Shown here: piece by piece, positions 47,595 through 56,434 of the stretch
How the letters are laid out: each line of letters starts with the position of its first letter
How positions within the stretch are numbered: position 1 is the first letter of the stretch
Source of the DNA: Sphingomonas sp.
Lineage (GTDB): Bacteria; Pseudomonadota; Alphaproteobacteria; Sphingomonadales; Sphingomonadaceae
NCBI GenBank assembly: GCA_019753375.1
Contig: JAIELC010000027.1
Span: forward strand, 24,724 to 88,723
Length of the DNA: 64,000 nucleotides
Direction: 5' to 3'
Made by a program: the position numbers and the translations under genes
The notes under the pieces: generated by a model
The model's input: the letters and a program-made list of their open reading frames with translations, nothing else
What the model was told of the DNA's origin: nothing
The model's database searches: none

Positions 47595-47796
47595 GGCAGT
47601 CTCCCTTTGCGAATAGGTGGATTATCGTGGGTGCAACAACCGAACTCTCAAATGGTTGCGTGTGGGTACCAAGTCCTGACTCGATCGGCAAACCTGCAAC
47701 CCGCGACCCGATTATGACAAAGCTGCGTCACCCAACGATTCTATTTGTAACATATTCTGGCCATAGCCGCCTCGACAGATGATCGCGGGGCATCTT

Positions 47797-48693
47797 ATGA
47801 CGGTTGAATCATTCGCAAAAATTGCTGAAAATTCCGGGTTCGGCCCGGGCGACGTTACCTCATTTGCCGATTTCGTGCACTCGTCGCCGTCGATCCCGGA
47901 AAAGCCGGTGACGTCGCGACGGCGCTATCGCACTGTGTGGATATCGGATGTCCATCTGGGCACGCGCGGCTGCAATGCCGATATGCTGATCGACTTTCTC
48001 GATCATGTCGACAGCGACAAAATGTATCTGGTCGGGGATATCATCGACGGCTGGCGACTGAAAAAGAAATTTTACTGGCCCGCGGCGCATAATGATATTG
48101 TCTGGCGCATCCTGAAGCGGGCCAAGCGTGGCACGGACGTGGTGTATATTCCCGGCAACCATGATGAAGTGTTCCGGCAGTTCACCGGGCTGGATTTTGG
48201 CGGCGTCAAGATCCGGCGTCAGGCCATCCATGAAACCGCCGATGGCCGCCGATTACTGGTGCTGCACGGCGACGAATTTGACGCGATTACGCTTGCGCAC
48301 CGCTGGCTCGCGCATGTTGGTGACTATGCCTACACCGCGCTGATGACGTTGAACCGCTGGTTCAATGTGATCCGGCGGCGTCTGAACTTGCCGTATTGGT
48401 CGCTGTCGAAACATGCGAAGGCCAAGGTGAAAAATGCGGTGGAATTCATCTCGCATTATGAAGATGTCGTCGCGCAGGCGGCAGGCGCGCGCGGGGTCGA
48501 CGGCGTGGTGTGCGGCCATATCCACACCGCCGAAATTCGAAAGATCAACGGCATAGACTATTACAACGATGGCGATTGGGTAGAGGGTTGCACCGCGCTC
48601 GTCGAGCATTACGATGGCTATATGGAAGTGCTTCACTGGGCAGACGAGATTGCCGTGCGCAATCTGGCAGATATATCGGCGCTGGCGGCCTGA
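47797..48693 (+). CDS. Metallophosphoesterase, LpxH-like (UDP-2,3-diacylglucosamine hydrolase type)
   Basis: A 298-residue calcineurin-like phosphoesterase. Metal ligands: DVHLG (Asp51, His53), GD81, GNHDE (120-124), LLVLHGDEFD and GHIHTAE, all in order. The group is annotated as UDP-2,3-diacylglucosamine diphosphatase, but this longer type is often next to a glycosyltransferase, as here (5-bp gap), and its real substrate may be another membrane phospho-sugar. ATG 47797 has GGGG before it; ATG 47779 is an alternative without a site. Confidence 0.83.
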   Translation: MTVESFAKIAENSGFGPGDVTSFADFVHSSPSIPEKPVTSRRRYRTVWISDVHLGTRGCNADMLIDFLDHVDSDKMYLVGDIIDGWRLKKKFYWPAAHNDIVWRILKRAKRGTDVVYIPGNHDEVFRQFTGLDFGGVKIRRQAIHETADGRRLLVLHGDEFDAITLAHRWLAHVGDYAYTALMTLNRWFNVIRRRLNLPYWSLSKHAKAKVKNAVEFISHYEDVVAQAAGARGVDGVVCGHIHTAEIRKINGIDYYNDGDWVEGCTALVEHYDGYMEVLHWADEIAVRNLADISALAA

Positions 48694-48698
48694 GCGGC

Positions 48699-49736
48699 GT
48701 GCGGATCGCCATCGCCACCGACGCCTGGTCGCCGCAAGTAAACGGCGTCGTGCGGACGTTGCAGTCGGTTCGTGCCGAGCTTGAGCGGCAGGGGCATGAA
48801 GTCCTTATTGTCTCGCCCGACCTGTTCTATTCGATGCCGTGCCCGACCTATCCCGAAATCCGCCTTGCCTTTGCGCGCACCGCGTCGGTCGGCAAGATGC
48901 TCGCTGATTTCCACCCTCATGCCATTCATCTCGCCACCGAAGGGCCCGTTTGCCTGGCCGCACGGCGCTGGTGCCTGGCGCATGGTTTCCCGTTCACCAC
49001 CGCCTATCATACCCAGTTTCCTGATTATATTTCGGCACGGACCGGCATCGATCCCGCATGGATTTGGCGATATATCGCGTGGTTCCACTGGCCGGCTCAG
49101 GCAATTCTGGCCTCGACGCCGTCAATTGCCGCGACGCTGAACGCGCATGGGCTGGAACGGACGCGGCATTGGGGCCGGGGTGTTGATCTGTCGACCTTTG
49201 GGACCGGCGTCGCGCCCGATCCGGCCATCAGGGCGCTTGCCGCCGATGGACCAGTCCAGCTGTACGTAGGGCGCGTGGCGGTTGAAAAGAATATCGAGGC
49301 TTTTTTGGAAACCAGCCAGCCCGGCGTCAAAGTTATCGTTGGCGATGGTCCGGCGCGCGCGGCGCTTCAGGCAAAATATCCCGAAGCCCATTTTCTGGGG
49401 CCAAGATTTGGTCGCGAACTGGCGGCGGCGTATGCGGCAGCCGATGTTTTTGTCTTTCCCAGCAAGACCGATACCTTTGGTCTGGTGATGATAGAGGCGC
49501 TGGCGTCCGGAGTGCCGGTCGCCGCTTATCCCGTCACGGGTCCCGTCGATGTCCTGCGGACAGGGGTCGGCGTCATGGATATTGACCTGAACCGGGCCAT
49601 CGCCGGCGCCCTGCGCCTCGATCGCGCGACCTGTGCGGCCTATGGCGGCGGCTTCACCTGGGAAGAGAGCGCGCGTCAGTTTCTGGAAGCGCTGGTACCG
49701 TTTGGTATTGATCAGGATCTGCGCAACGCGGCCTGA
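48699..49736 (+). CDS. Glycosyltransferase family 4 protein
   Basis: A 345-residue GT-B glycosyltransferase. The opening MRIAIATDAWSPQVNGVVRTL and the late motif KTDTFGLVMIEALASG (about 255-270, with the E-x7-E region) place it in GT4 near plant SQD2 and bacterial mannosyl/glucuronosyl-lipid synthases. The start is GTG 48699, 5 bases after the phosphoesterase stop. It probably builds a glycolipid in the envelope together with that phosphoesterase; donor and acceptor are unknown. Confidence 0.87.
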   Translation: MRIAIATDAWSPQVNGVVRTLQSVRAELERQGHEVLIVSPDLFYSMPCPTYPEIRLAFARTASVGKMLADFHPHAIHLATEGPVCLAARRWCLAHGFPFTTAYHTQFPDYISARTGIDPAWIWRYIAWFHWPAQAILASTPSIAATLNAHGLERTRHWGRGVDLSTFGTGVAPDPAIRALAADGPVQLYVGRVAVEKNIEAFLETSQPGVKVIVGDGPARAALQAKYPEAHFLGPRFGRELAAAYAAADVFVFPSKTDTFGLVMIEALASGVPVAAYPVTGPVDVLRTGVGVMDIDLNRAIAGALRLDRATCAAYGGGFTWEESARQFLEALVPFGIDQDLRNAA

Positions 49737-49901
49737 TCAGTGCGTAAAGATGGAATCATGCAAGTTTGAATTGAAACTTGACCAGGCGCGCACCACCAGC
49801 TCAATCACCAGCGTCGTCCCGGCACCACCCCGGAACGCTTCGTCGGCAATGACGAGGACAATGATTAGGCCAAAGAATGCTTTGATCATAAGTTCGCGCA
49901 T
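49737..49901 (-). CDS. Possible 54-residue hydrophobic peptide
   Basis: A short frame starting MRELMIKAFFGLIIVLVIA contains one membrane helix and ends right after the convergent glycosyltransferase stop. There is no clear ribosome site, so it may be untranslated. A CtrA-like sequence lies 13-27 bases upstream. The rest of the 400-bp gap to trcR (49902-50143) holds short GCCAGCAGGCC repeats and a hairpin but no gene. Confidence 0.3.
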   Translation of the reverse strand: MRELMIKAFFGLIIVLVIADEAFRGGAGTTLVIELVVRAWSSFNSNLHDSIFTH

Positions 49902-49913
49902 AGCATTTCAGGG

Positions 49914-49928
49914 TTAATCGTTGGTTAC
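49914..49928 (-). promoter_or_regulatory. CtrA-like binding site
   Basis: Read on the minus strand, GTAA-N7-TTAACC is one mismatch from the CtrA consensus TTAA-N7-TTAA(C). It lies between the glycosyltransferase and the cell-cycle regulator trcR. The match is suggestive only. Confidence 0.3.
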
Positions 49929-50086
49929 CAGCGGCCGGGCGCCTGACTGGTCAACTGTGCCGCCGGCAGACCGCCAGCAGGCCGCCAGCAGGCCGCGAGC
50001 GGGTGGGCAGGGATTGCCCGTTTACAGGCCCCGTCATGCTGACTTGCCCCCAACGCGTATCCGCATTAAGTCACCAAGCGTAAAGT

Positions 50087-50120
50087 GGCCGCTCCGCGAG
50101 GGGCGGCCCTTGTCGTTTTT
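50087..50120 (+). terminator. Hairpin plus T run in the trcR leader
   Basis: GGCCGCTCC pairs with GGGGCGGCC (one G-U) around loop GCGA, followed 7 bases later by five T and soon by another five. It ends 24 bases before the trcR GTG, so it either stops upstream transcription or attenuates trcR. Confidence 0.5.
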
Positions 50121-50143
50121 GGTGCTGTTTTTGGAGAATTCCC

Positions 50144-50821
50144 GTGGCTCAGCCGCTCATGCCGCATGCGACCGCTTCCTGGCTGGTCGACAATACCTCG
50201 CTCAGTTTTGAACAGATCGCCGAATTTTGCGGTCTGCATATCCTGGAAGTACAGGCAATTGCCGACGATACCGCAGCGACCAAGCTGACCGGGCGTGATC
50301 CCGTTCGCGCCCACGAGTTGACGCAGGACGAAATCGAAAAGGGTCAGGCTGACCCTGATTACCGGATGCAGATGACGCGCGGCCCCGATCAGGTCCGCCG
50401 GACCAAAGGGCCACGCTACACGCCGGTATCAAAGCGGCAGGACAAGCCCGATGGGATTGCGTGGATCATTCGCAATCATCCCGAGATTTCGGATGGCGCG
50501 ATATCAAACATCATCGGCACCACCCGCACCACCATCGCGGCGATTCGTGACCGTAGCCATTGGAACATCGCCAACATCACGCCCAAGGATCCGGTGACGC
50601 TGGGTTTGTGTTCGCAGCGCGAGCTTGATGCGATTGTTGCCAAGGCAGCCAAGGCCGCAGGCATTCAGGCGCCGGTCGACAACCGGCTGGAAGGCGATCG
50701 TGAAGCGCTGATCAATGAATTGCGCGCCGAACGCGAACAGGCCGTGCGCGACGCAGCGGCGGCCGAAGCGGGCGACAGCGGACCAATGCTTGGTGGATTT
50801 GCCGATCCCTTCAAGCGCTGA
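50144..50821 (+). CDS. trcR: Cell cycle transcriptional regulator TrcR (DUF1013)
   Basis: A 225-residue DUF1013 protein, an alphaproteobacterial regulator named TrcR in Caulobacter. DNTSLSFEQIAEFCGLHILEVQAIAD is an HTH-like region at residues 17-42, and the second conserved block is DGIAWIIRNHPEISDGAI. The C-terminal third is a charged helix. The start is GTG 50144 with GGAG at ideal spacing; the protein begins MAQPLMPH, as relatives do. A terminator-like hairpin sits in its leader. Confidence 0.9.
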   Translation: MAQPLMPHATASWLVDNTSLSFEQIAEFCGLHILEVQAIADDTAATKLTGRDPVRAHELTQDEIEKGQADPDYRMQMTRGPDQVRRTKGPRYTPVSKRQDKPDGIAWIIRNHPEISDGAISNIIGTTRTTIAAIRDRSHWNIANITPKDPVTLGLCSQRELDAIVAKAAKAAGIQAPVDNRLEGDREALINELRAEREQAVRDAAAAEAGDSGPMLGGFADPFKR

Positions 50822-50828
50822 TCGGGTC

Positions 50829-51926
50829 ATGGCGTCCGTATCGCCCGATGCGTCGCTGGTCGGTGACGAAAGCTTCGTTGCCACCAGCCACCGCGGGCTG
50901 ACCTATCCGCTTGGCAAACGGGCGCCCGCCGATGGCGAGCTGATCGAGCTTGCGCCGGGTTTGCGCTGGGCGCGAATCGCGATGCCGGGCTCTTTGGCGC
51001 ATATCAATATCTGGTTTGCCGACGATCAGGACCTGGCCGGGCAGGGTGTTGCCGTGATCGATACCGGTATCAATCTGCCGCAGTGCCGTGACAGCTGGGC
51101 AGCGCTTGATGCCGGGCCGCTGGCCGGCGCGCGCCTGACCCGCGTAATTGGTACCCATCTGCATCCCGATCATATCGGGCTGGCTGGCTGGCTGTGCGAG
51201 CGTCACGGCATTGCATTATGGATGACGCGCGGCGAATGGCTGACCGCGCGGATGCTCACCGCCGATCAGCGCGACGAGACACCGGCGGAAATGATCGCGT
51301 TTTGGCGGGCCGCCGGCTGGAATGATGAGCAGCGCGAGCATGGCCGGATGCGCGGCTGGCGCCAGTTCGGCCACATGGTCACGCCCTTGCCGCTTGGCTA
51401 TGTCCGGTTGCGTGATGGCGATATTGTTCCGCTTGGCAACGCCAGTTGGCGGGTCGTCGTTGGCAGCGGGCATAGCCCGGAACATGCCTGCCTGGTCAAT
51501 GATCGCGACGGCGTGATGATTGCCGGCGACCAGGTGTTGCCGCGGATCAGTTCCAACGTCTCGCTTGGGGTCACCGAACCCGAAGGTGATCCGCTGGGCG
51601 ACTGGCTGGCATCGATTGCCAAATTGCGCGCGCTTCCTGCTGATCTGCTCGTCCTGCCGGCGCATGGGGAACCCTTTACCGGTCTGCACGTCCGGCTCGA
51701 CGCGTTGCGCGATGAACATCTCTCAAGGCTGGACGCGCTGCACGACTGGCTATCGGAGCCGCGCCGCGCGGTTGATTGCTTCCCGATTTTGTTCAACCGC
51801 ACGATTGACCAATCCGTGCTTGGCCTCGCGACCGGAGAGACGCTGGCGCATCTGCGACGGCTGGAAATTGAGGGCCGCGCCCGGCGTTCGGTCCGCGACG
51901 GCGTCTGGTGGTACGACCGCGCCTGA
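50829..51926 (+). CDS. MBL-fold metallo-hydrolase
   Basis: A 365-residue metallo-beta-lactamase-fold hydrolase. The zinc motif THLHPDHIG lies near residues 109-117, the following histidine in VGSGHSPEHAC, the bridging Asp in VMIAGDQVL, and the last His in LVLPAHGEPF. The C-terminal winged helix-like region (TGETLAHLRRLEIEGRARR) resembles the LACTB2/thiol-hydrolase group. It starts 7 bases after trcR. The substrate is unknown, possibly an acyl thioester or lactone. Confidence 0.87.
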   Translation: MASVSPDASLVGDESFVATSHRGLTYPLGKRAPADGELIELAPGLRWARIAMPGSLAHINIWFADDQDLAGQGVAVIDTGINLPQCRDSWAALDAGPLAGARLTRVIGTHLHPDHIGLAGWLCERHGIALWMTRGEWLTARMLTADQRDETPAEMIAFWRAAGWNDEQREHGRMRGWRQFGHMVTPLPLGYVRLRDGDIVPLGNASWRVVVGSGHSPEHACLVNDRDGVMIAGDQVLPRISSNVSLGVTEPEGDPLGDWLASIAKLRALPADLLVLPAHGEPFTGLHVRLDALRDEHLSRLDALHDWLSEPRRAVDCFPILFNRTIDQSVLGLATGETLAHLRRLEIEGRARRSVRDGVWWYDRA

Positions 51927-52002
51927 CACACCGAGGCGGATGAACCGTTTGCCTATCGGGTAGTCCCACGCCACAAGATGCCGGTCGCTGGGGGGGATGG
52001 GC

Positions 52003-52518
52003 ATGATCCGCAGGCTGGAATTGTTTTTTGAAAACGCGCTGTTCGCGTCGCGCTGGATCCTCGCGCCTTTCTATGTCGGCTTGATCTTTGCGGTGCTCGG
52101 CCTGCTGATCGTCTTTGCCCGAGAGCTGCTTGAGGCAATGCCTTATACCATGACGATGTCGGTTGAGCAGGCCATCTTAAAGGTCCTCGCGCTGCTTGAT
52201 CTCGCGCTGGCTGCCAATCTCGTCGTGATCATCATCCTTGCCGGTTATGAGAATTTCGTGTCGAAAATCGATACGGCGGGTCATGAGGATCGCCCCGACT
52301 GGATGGGCACCACCAGCTTTTCGGGACTGAAGCTCAAACTCTATGCATCGATCGTTGCCATTTCGGCCATTCAGCTGCTCAAGTCCTTTATGGGCATTGG
52401 GCAAAAGGCGGCTGATCCAACGATGCTGTTATGGATGACAATCATCCATCTGACCTTTGTCGGCACGGCAGTCTTCTCAGCGTTGACCGATTTCCTCGCG
52501 TCAAAGGCCAAACACTAA
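52003..52518 (+). CDS. YqhA/UPF0114 family membrane protein
   Basis: A 171-residue protein with four membrane helices. The LFFENALFASRWILAPFYVGL opening and the NLVVIIILAGYENFVSKID segment identify the YqhA (TIGR00645) family, whose function is unknown. ATG 52003 lies about 7 bases after a run of seven G; ATG 51997 is too close to that run. It is convergent with the DUF1289 gene. Confidence 0.88.
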   Translation: MIRRLELFFENALFASRWILAPFYVGLIFAVLGLLIVFARELLEAMPYTMTMSVEQAILKVLALLDLALAANLVVIIILAGYENFVSKIDTAGHEDRPDWMGTTSFSGLKLKLYASIVAISAIQLLKSFMGIGQKAADPTMLLWMTIIHLTFVGTAVFSALTDFLASKAKH

Positions 52519-52612
52519 AGCGCCGGTTTTGATCGGATCAACGCCGGTGCTCCAGGTTCTTGGTTTGCCGCGTTTTCCGGGTCGTCAGGTGTTTCCTCCT
52601 GACATGAACACT

Positions 52613-52834
52613 CTAGGCGCTTGAACGTCCCAGCGACGCCCGTCGCGCGTCGAGGCTGGCCATCACTGCCGCGCGCCATTCGGGGGTCGCCCGTGACCAA
52701 ACCCCGATTTCGGCCAAGGTCCGGCCGCAGCCGATGCACAGGCCACTGGGGCGATCAATCTCGCAGACCTGCACGCACGGGCTTTCGATCGCCACGGGCG
52801 GTACGAAGGTTACGATTGCGGGGGTGCCCGCCAT
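52613..52834 (-). CDS. DUF1289 family small cysteine protein
   Basis: A 73-residue DUF1289 protein. SPCVQVCEID and GLCIGCGRTLAEI give the conserved C-x3-C and C-x2-C pairs, which could bind zinc or an iron-sulfur cluster. The middle segment WSRATPEWRAAV matches the family. It follows the helicase gene by 5 bases on the same strand. Function unknown. Confidence 0.87.
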   Translation of the reverse strand: MAGTPAIVTFVPPVAIESPCVQVCEIDRPSGLCIGCGRTLAEIGVWSRATPEWRAAVMASLDARRASLGRSSA

Positions 52835-52839
52835 CGGGA

Positions 52840-54264
52840 TCAGACGATCCTGGCGCTTAGAAAGGCGGGCATCGGGCCGTTCCAGCCGTCGTCAGCGGCG
52901 TCGTCATCCTGCTGCGCGGTGCGGCGGCGCGGCGGTTCCGGGCGGTCGCGGGCCGGCGCTTTGGCCGCCCGCGCCGGGCGCTCTGCGTGCTCCCGTACAG
53001 GCGCGTCGGCGCGTTCCGGGGTCGCATCAGCGGCAATTGCCACCGGTGCGGCCTTGTCAGGCGCCTTGCGGCGTCCGCGTCCGCGGCGTTCGGCCGGTGC
53101 TGCGGGCGGTTCGGCCTCGATCGCGACGCTTGATTCTGTTGAATCGGGCCTGGCGGGGGCCAGTCGATCGATCTTAAGCCCGGTCAGCTTTTCGATATTG
53201 GTAATGTTTTCAGCGTCGTCGGGCGTGGCGAACGTATAGGCAACGCCGGATGCCCCAGCCCGGCCCGTCCGCCCGATCCGGTGAACATAATCATCCGGAT
53301 GCCACGGCGCGTCGTAATTGAAGACATGGCTGACGCCTTTGATGTCAAGGCCCCGGGCCGCCACGTCGGACGCCACCAGAATGTTCACATCGCCGTTCTT
53401 GAAGCGGTCAAGCTCGGCAATCCGTTGCGATTGCTCCATGTCGCCATGAATTTCGCTCGACCGATAGCCATCGCGCTGCAGCGCTTTGTTCAGGTCGCGC
53501 ACGGTCGTCTTGCGGTTGCAGAAAATAATCGCGGTACGCACTTCTTCGCCGCGGAGCAGGTCGCGCAACCGGTCGCGCTTCTTGGCATTCGATACCGGCA
53601 CCAGCCACTGGGTGATGTTGACATTGGCGGTCGCGGGGCGCGCCACTTCGATCATCTTGGGATTATCAAGAAACTTGTCTGCCAGCTTCTTGATCGGCGG
53701 CGGCATCGTTGCCGAAAACAACAATGTCTGGCGTTGCTTGGGCAGCTTGGTGCAGATTTCCTCGATGTCGGGGATAAAGCCCATGTCGAGCATCCGATCG
53801 GCTTCGTCGATCACGAGCAGCGAACAACCGTTGAGCATGATCTTGCCGCGCCCGAACAGGTCCATCAGCCGGCCCGGCGTTGCGATCAGCACATCGACGC
53901 CCTTTTCCAGCGCCGCCATCTGGTCGCCCATCGACACGCCGCCGATCAGCAGCGCCATCGATAGCTTGTGATATTTGCCGTATTTCTCGAAATTCTCGGC
54001 AACCTGCGCGGCGAGTTCGCGCGTTGGTTCAAGGATCAGCGATCGTGGCATCCGCGCGCGGCTGCGCCCATGCGCCAGAATATCGATCATCGGCAGCACA
54101 AACGAGGCTGTCTTGCCGGTTCCCGTTTGGGCGATACCGATGATGTCCTTCATCATCAGCACCGACGGGATCGCGCTCGCCTGAATCGGGGTGGGATCGG
54201 TATAGCCGGATTCGCCAACCGCTTTTAAGAGTTCATCAGAAAGGCCGAGATCGGCAAAGGTCAT
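52840..54264 (-). CDS. rhlE: DEAD-box RNA helicase (RhlE type)
   Basis: A 474-residue ATP-dependent RNA helicase. The Q motif (GYTDPTPIQ), Walker A (AQTGTGKT), DEAD box (VIDEADRMLDMGF), SAT, and the C-terminal HRIGRTGRAG are all present. The last 110 residues are low-complexity Ala/Pro/Arg/Glu and probably bind RNA. ATG 54264 begins the helicase core; the longer frame from 54327 has a strange lead. It is likely active in ribosome assembly or RNA decay. Confidence 0.92.
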   Translation of the reverse strand: MTFADLGLSDELLKAVGESGYTDPTPIQASAIPSVLMMKDIIGIAQTGTGKTASFVLPMIDILAHGRSRARMPRSLILEPTRELAAQVAENFEKYGKYHKLSMALLIGGVSMGDQMAALEKGVDVLIATPGRLMDLFGRGKIMLNGCSLLVIDEADRMLDMGFIPDIEEICTKLPKQRQTLLFSATMPPPIKKLADKFLDNPKMIEVARPATANVNITQWLVPVSNAKKRDRLRDLLRGEEVRTAIIFCNRKTTVRDLNKALQRDGYRSSEIHGDMEQSQRIAELDRFKNGDVNILVASDVAARGLDIKGVSHVFNYDAPWHPDDYVHRIGRTGRAGASGVAYTFATPDDAENITNIEKLTGLKIDRLAPARPDSTESSVAIEAEPPAAPAERRGRGRRKAPDKAAPVAIAADATPERADAPVREHAERPARAAKAPARDRPEPPRRRTAQQDDDAADDGWNGPMPAFLSARIV

Positions 54265-54365
54265 AATCTGTCCGGAAAAGGGCACAAAAGCTGCGCCGTC
54301 ATGTCGCTTATGCGCTTGCGGATTCAACCGCCCTTGTCAAGGTTGCCGAAGGACCGGTGGTCGGT

Positions 54366-54854
54366 TCAGCGCCTGCGCACCAGTCGCTTGAACTGTTTGA
54401 TGCGGCACTCGCCGCCCGATCGCGCGCGCAATGCATCGCGGTCGGCGCATAGCAGGCCATCGCTGGTCTGCCGCAAATAAAAGCCGCGGTAGAAATCGAG
54501 CGCCGGGCATTGATCGTCAAAGCGCGCGCGATACCTGCCATCGGTTGTCACCAGATCAACGCTGTCCGCGCGCGTCACCGATACGCCGGCGATTGAGCCG
54601 GTCGCGACGCATTTTGGCCCTTTTTTCTCGACGATTCGCGCCGGTGCGGTGTCGGGGATATTGGCTCGGCTGGCCGATGGATCGGGCAATTGCGGAATGC
54701 GGATGACGATGCGCTGATGGAACGTCAATTGCGCCAGTTCGACCAGGGGCGGCGCTTCTCGCGCCGCCGCGCCCGCCGGCGCATGGCCAGCAGGCATAAG
54801 AGAAAGCAGTATTGCTGCTGGAATCGACGGACCTGCCATTATCGGCCACGTCAT
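54366..54854 (-). CDS. Exported protein of unknown function
   Basis: A 162-residue protein with a signal-like N-terminus (MTWPIMAGPSIPAAILLSLMPAGHA). The mature region has two beta-rich parts with Cys residues (KCVATGSIAG, DDQCPALDFYRGFYL, LLCADRDALRARSGGECRIKQF) that could form disulfides. No family recognised. AAGGA lies 9 bases before ATG 54854. It is divergent from the GlcD-like gene. Confidence 0.6.
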   Translation of the reverse strand: MTWPIMAGPSIPAAILLSLMPAGHAPAGAAAREAPPLVELAQLTFHQRIVIRIPQLPDPSASRANIPDTAPARIVEKKGPKCVATGSIAGVSVTRADSVDLVTTDGRYRARFDDQCPALDFYRGFYLRQTSDGLLCADRDALRARSGGECRIKQFKRLVRRR

Positions 54855-54920
54855 AGTGAGTATCCTTGAACATCGGATGAACTGGCATGGCAGCGAATGG
54901 CGGTATAAGCCTTGTTCGTG

Positions 54921-56369
54921 ATGACGCCCGCCCAGACCCGTCTGCTCAATGCCTTGCGCGATCGCCTTGATCCCAAGGCCGTGACGACCGACCGCGACGA
55001 CATCGCGCCCTGGCTGAGCGACTGGCGGGGACGCTATCACGGCGATGCCCCGGCAATATTGTCACCGGCCAGCACCGAAGAAGTCGTCATGATCGTGGCG
55101 ATGGCCAATGATGCCGGGGTCGCGCTGGTCCCCCAGGGCGGCAATACTTCCATGGTCGGCGGGGCAACGCCACCGGCAGACGGCTCTGCGCTGATCCTGT
55201 CGCTGCGCCGGATGAACCGTCTTCGATCGATTGATCCCGAGGCGCAGTTGGCGGTGGCCGAAGCCGGCGTGATTCTGGCGGAACTCCACGCGGCGGCAGA
55301 AGCGCGGGGCATGCGCTTTCCCTTGACGCTGGGCGCGCGCGGATCGGCGACGATCGGCGGGCTGTGCTCAACCAATGCGGGTGGCACGCAGGTTTTGCGC
55401 TTCGGGACGATGCGCAATCTGGTTGCCGGTATCGAAGCGGTGCTGCCCGACGGTTCGGTCCATGCCGGTCTGGCGCCGCTGAAGAAGGACAATCGCGGCT
55501 ATGACCTCAACCAGTTGATGGTCGGGGCAGAAGGAACGCTTGGTATCATCACTGCTGCAACGCTCCGGATCGTGCCGGCGATTGCCGATCGGGCGGTGGC
55601 CTGGGCGGGCGTCGCCGATCCCGCTGCCGCGCTGGCCTTGCTGCGCCGCATGGAGCGCGCGACCGACAAGATCGAAAGCTTTGAGATTGTCCCAGGCGAT
55701 TCGCTCGCGCTCGTGCTCCGGCACATTCCCGATACCAGATCGCCGCTGTCCGGCTGCCACCCCTGGCATGTGCTGATCGAAGCGGTGACCAGCGATCGCG
55801 GTGCCGAGCCTCCTGCGCAGGTTCTCGAACGATTGTTGACGGCAGCGATTGGCGATGGCGCGGTGCTTGATGCCGTGATTGCCGCCAGCGAGGCGCAGGC
55901 CAATGCGTTTTGGCGGTTGCGCGACTCGCTGTCCGAAGCCGAGCGTGCCAGCGGCCCTGCCGCGCAGCATGATATTTCTGTGCCGGTGGATGCCATGCCG
56001 CGCTTTATGATCGATGCGGCCCGGGCCGCTGAACAACGCTATCCGGGTACGCACGCGACTGCCTTTGGTCATCTGGGCGATGGCAATGTGCATTTTCACG
56101 TGCGCGCGCCCGATGGCGTCGATCCGGCACGCTGGTATGCCGATGAAGCACCGGCGATCACGCGCTTTATCAATGATCTGGTCGTCGCGTCGGGGGGGTC
56201 GATTTCTGCCGAACACGGCATTGGCCAGATGAAGCTCGACGAGCTCGAACGGCTGTCGACACCGGCACGGATGGCTGCGCTCCGCGCCATCAAATCGGCG
56301 ATCGATCCGCATCAGATTATGAACCCGGGAAAGCTTGTCAGACTTGCACCGCCGCCCCCGGCACCATAG
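54921..56369 (+). CDS. FAD-binding dehydrogenase, GlcD/D-2-hydroxyglutarate dehydrogenase type
   Basis: A 482-residue flavoenzyme of the FAD-oxidase C family. PQGGNTSMVGGATP is the FAD-binding (PCMH) motif, and C-terminal HATAFGHLGDGNVHFHV and SAEHGIGQMKLDEL carry the metal/substrate His. It resembles D-2-hydroxyglutarate or D-lactate dehydrogenases more than glycolate oxidase GlcD, because glcE/glcF are absent. The start is ambiguous (ATG 54921, GTG 54918 or TTG 54912). Confidence 0.88.
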   Translation: MTPAQTRLLNALRDRLDPKAVTTDRDDIAPWLSDWRGRYHGDAPAILSPASTEEVVMIVAMANDAGVALVPQGGNTSMVGGATPPADGSALILSLRRMNRLRSIDPEAQLAVAEAGVILAELHAAAEARGMRFPLTLGARGSATIGGLCSTNAGGTQVLRFGTMRNLVAGIEAVLPDGSVHAGLAPLKKDNRGYDLNQLMVGAEGTLGIITAATLRIVPAIADRAVAWAGVADPAAALALLRRMERATDKIESFEIVPGDSLALVLRHIPDTRSPLSGCHPWHVLIEAVTSDRGAEPPAQVLERLLTAAIGDGAVLDAVIAASEAQANAFWRLRDSLSEAERASGPAAQHDISVPVDAMPRFMIDAARAAEQRYPGTHATAFGHLGDGNVHFHVRAPDGVDPARWYADEAPAITRFINDLVVASGGSISAEHGIGQMKLDELERLSTPARMAALRAIKSAIDPHQIMNPGKLVRLAPPPPAP

Positions 56370-56434
56370 AGCCGTCAGCAATTCTGCCCCGATCCGGGGC
56401 GTAAGGCAAAATTATCATTCTAATGGAGACTGTT

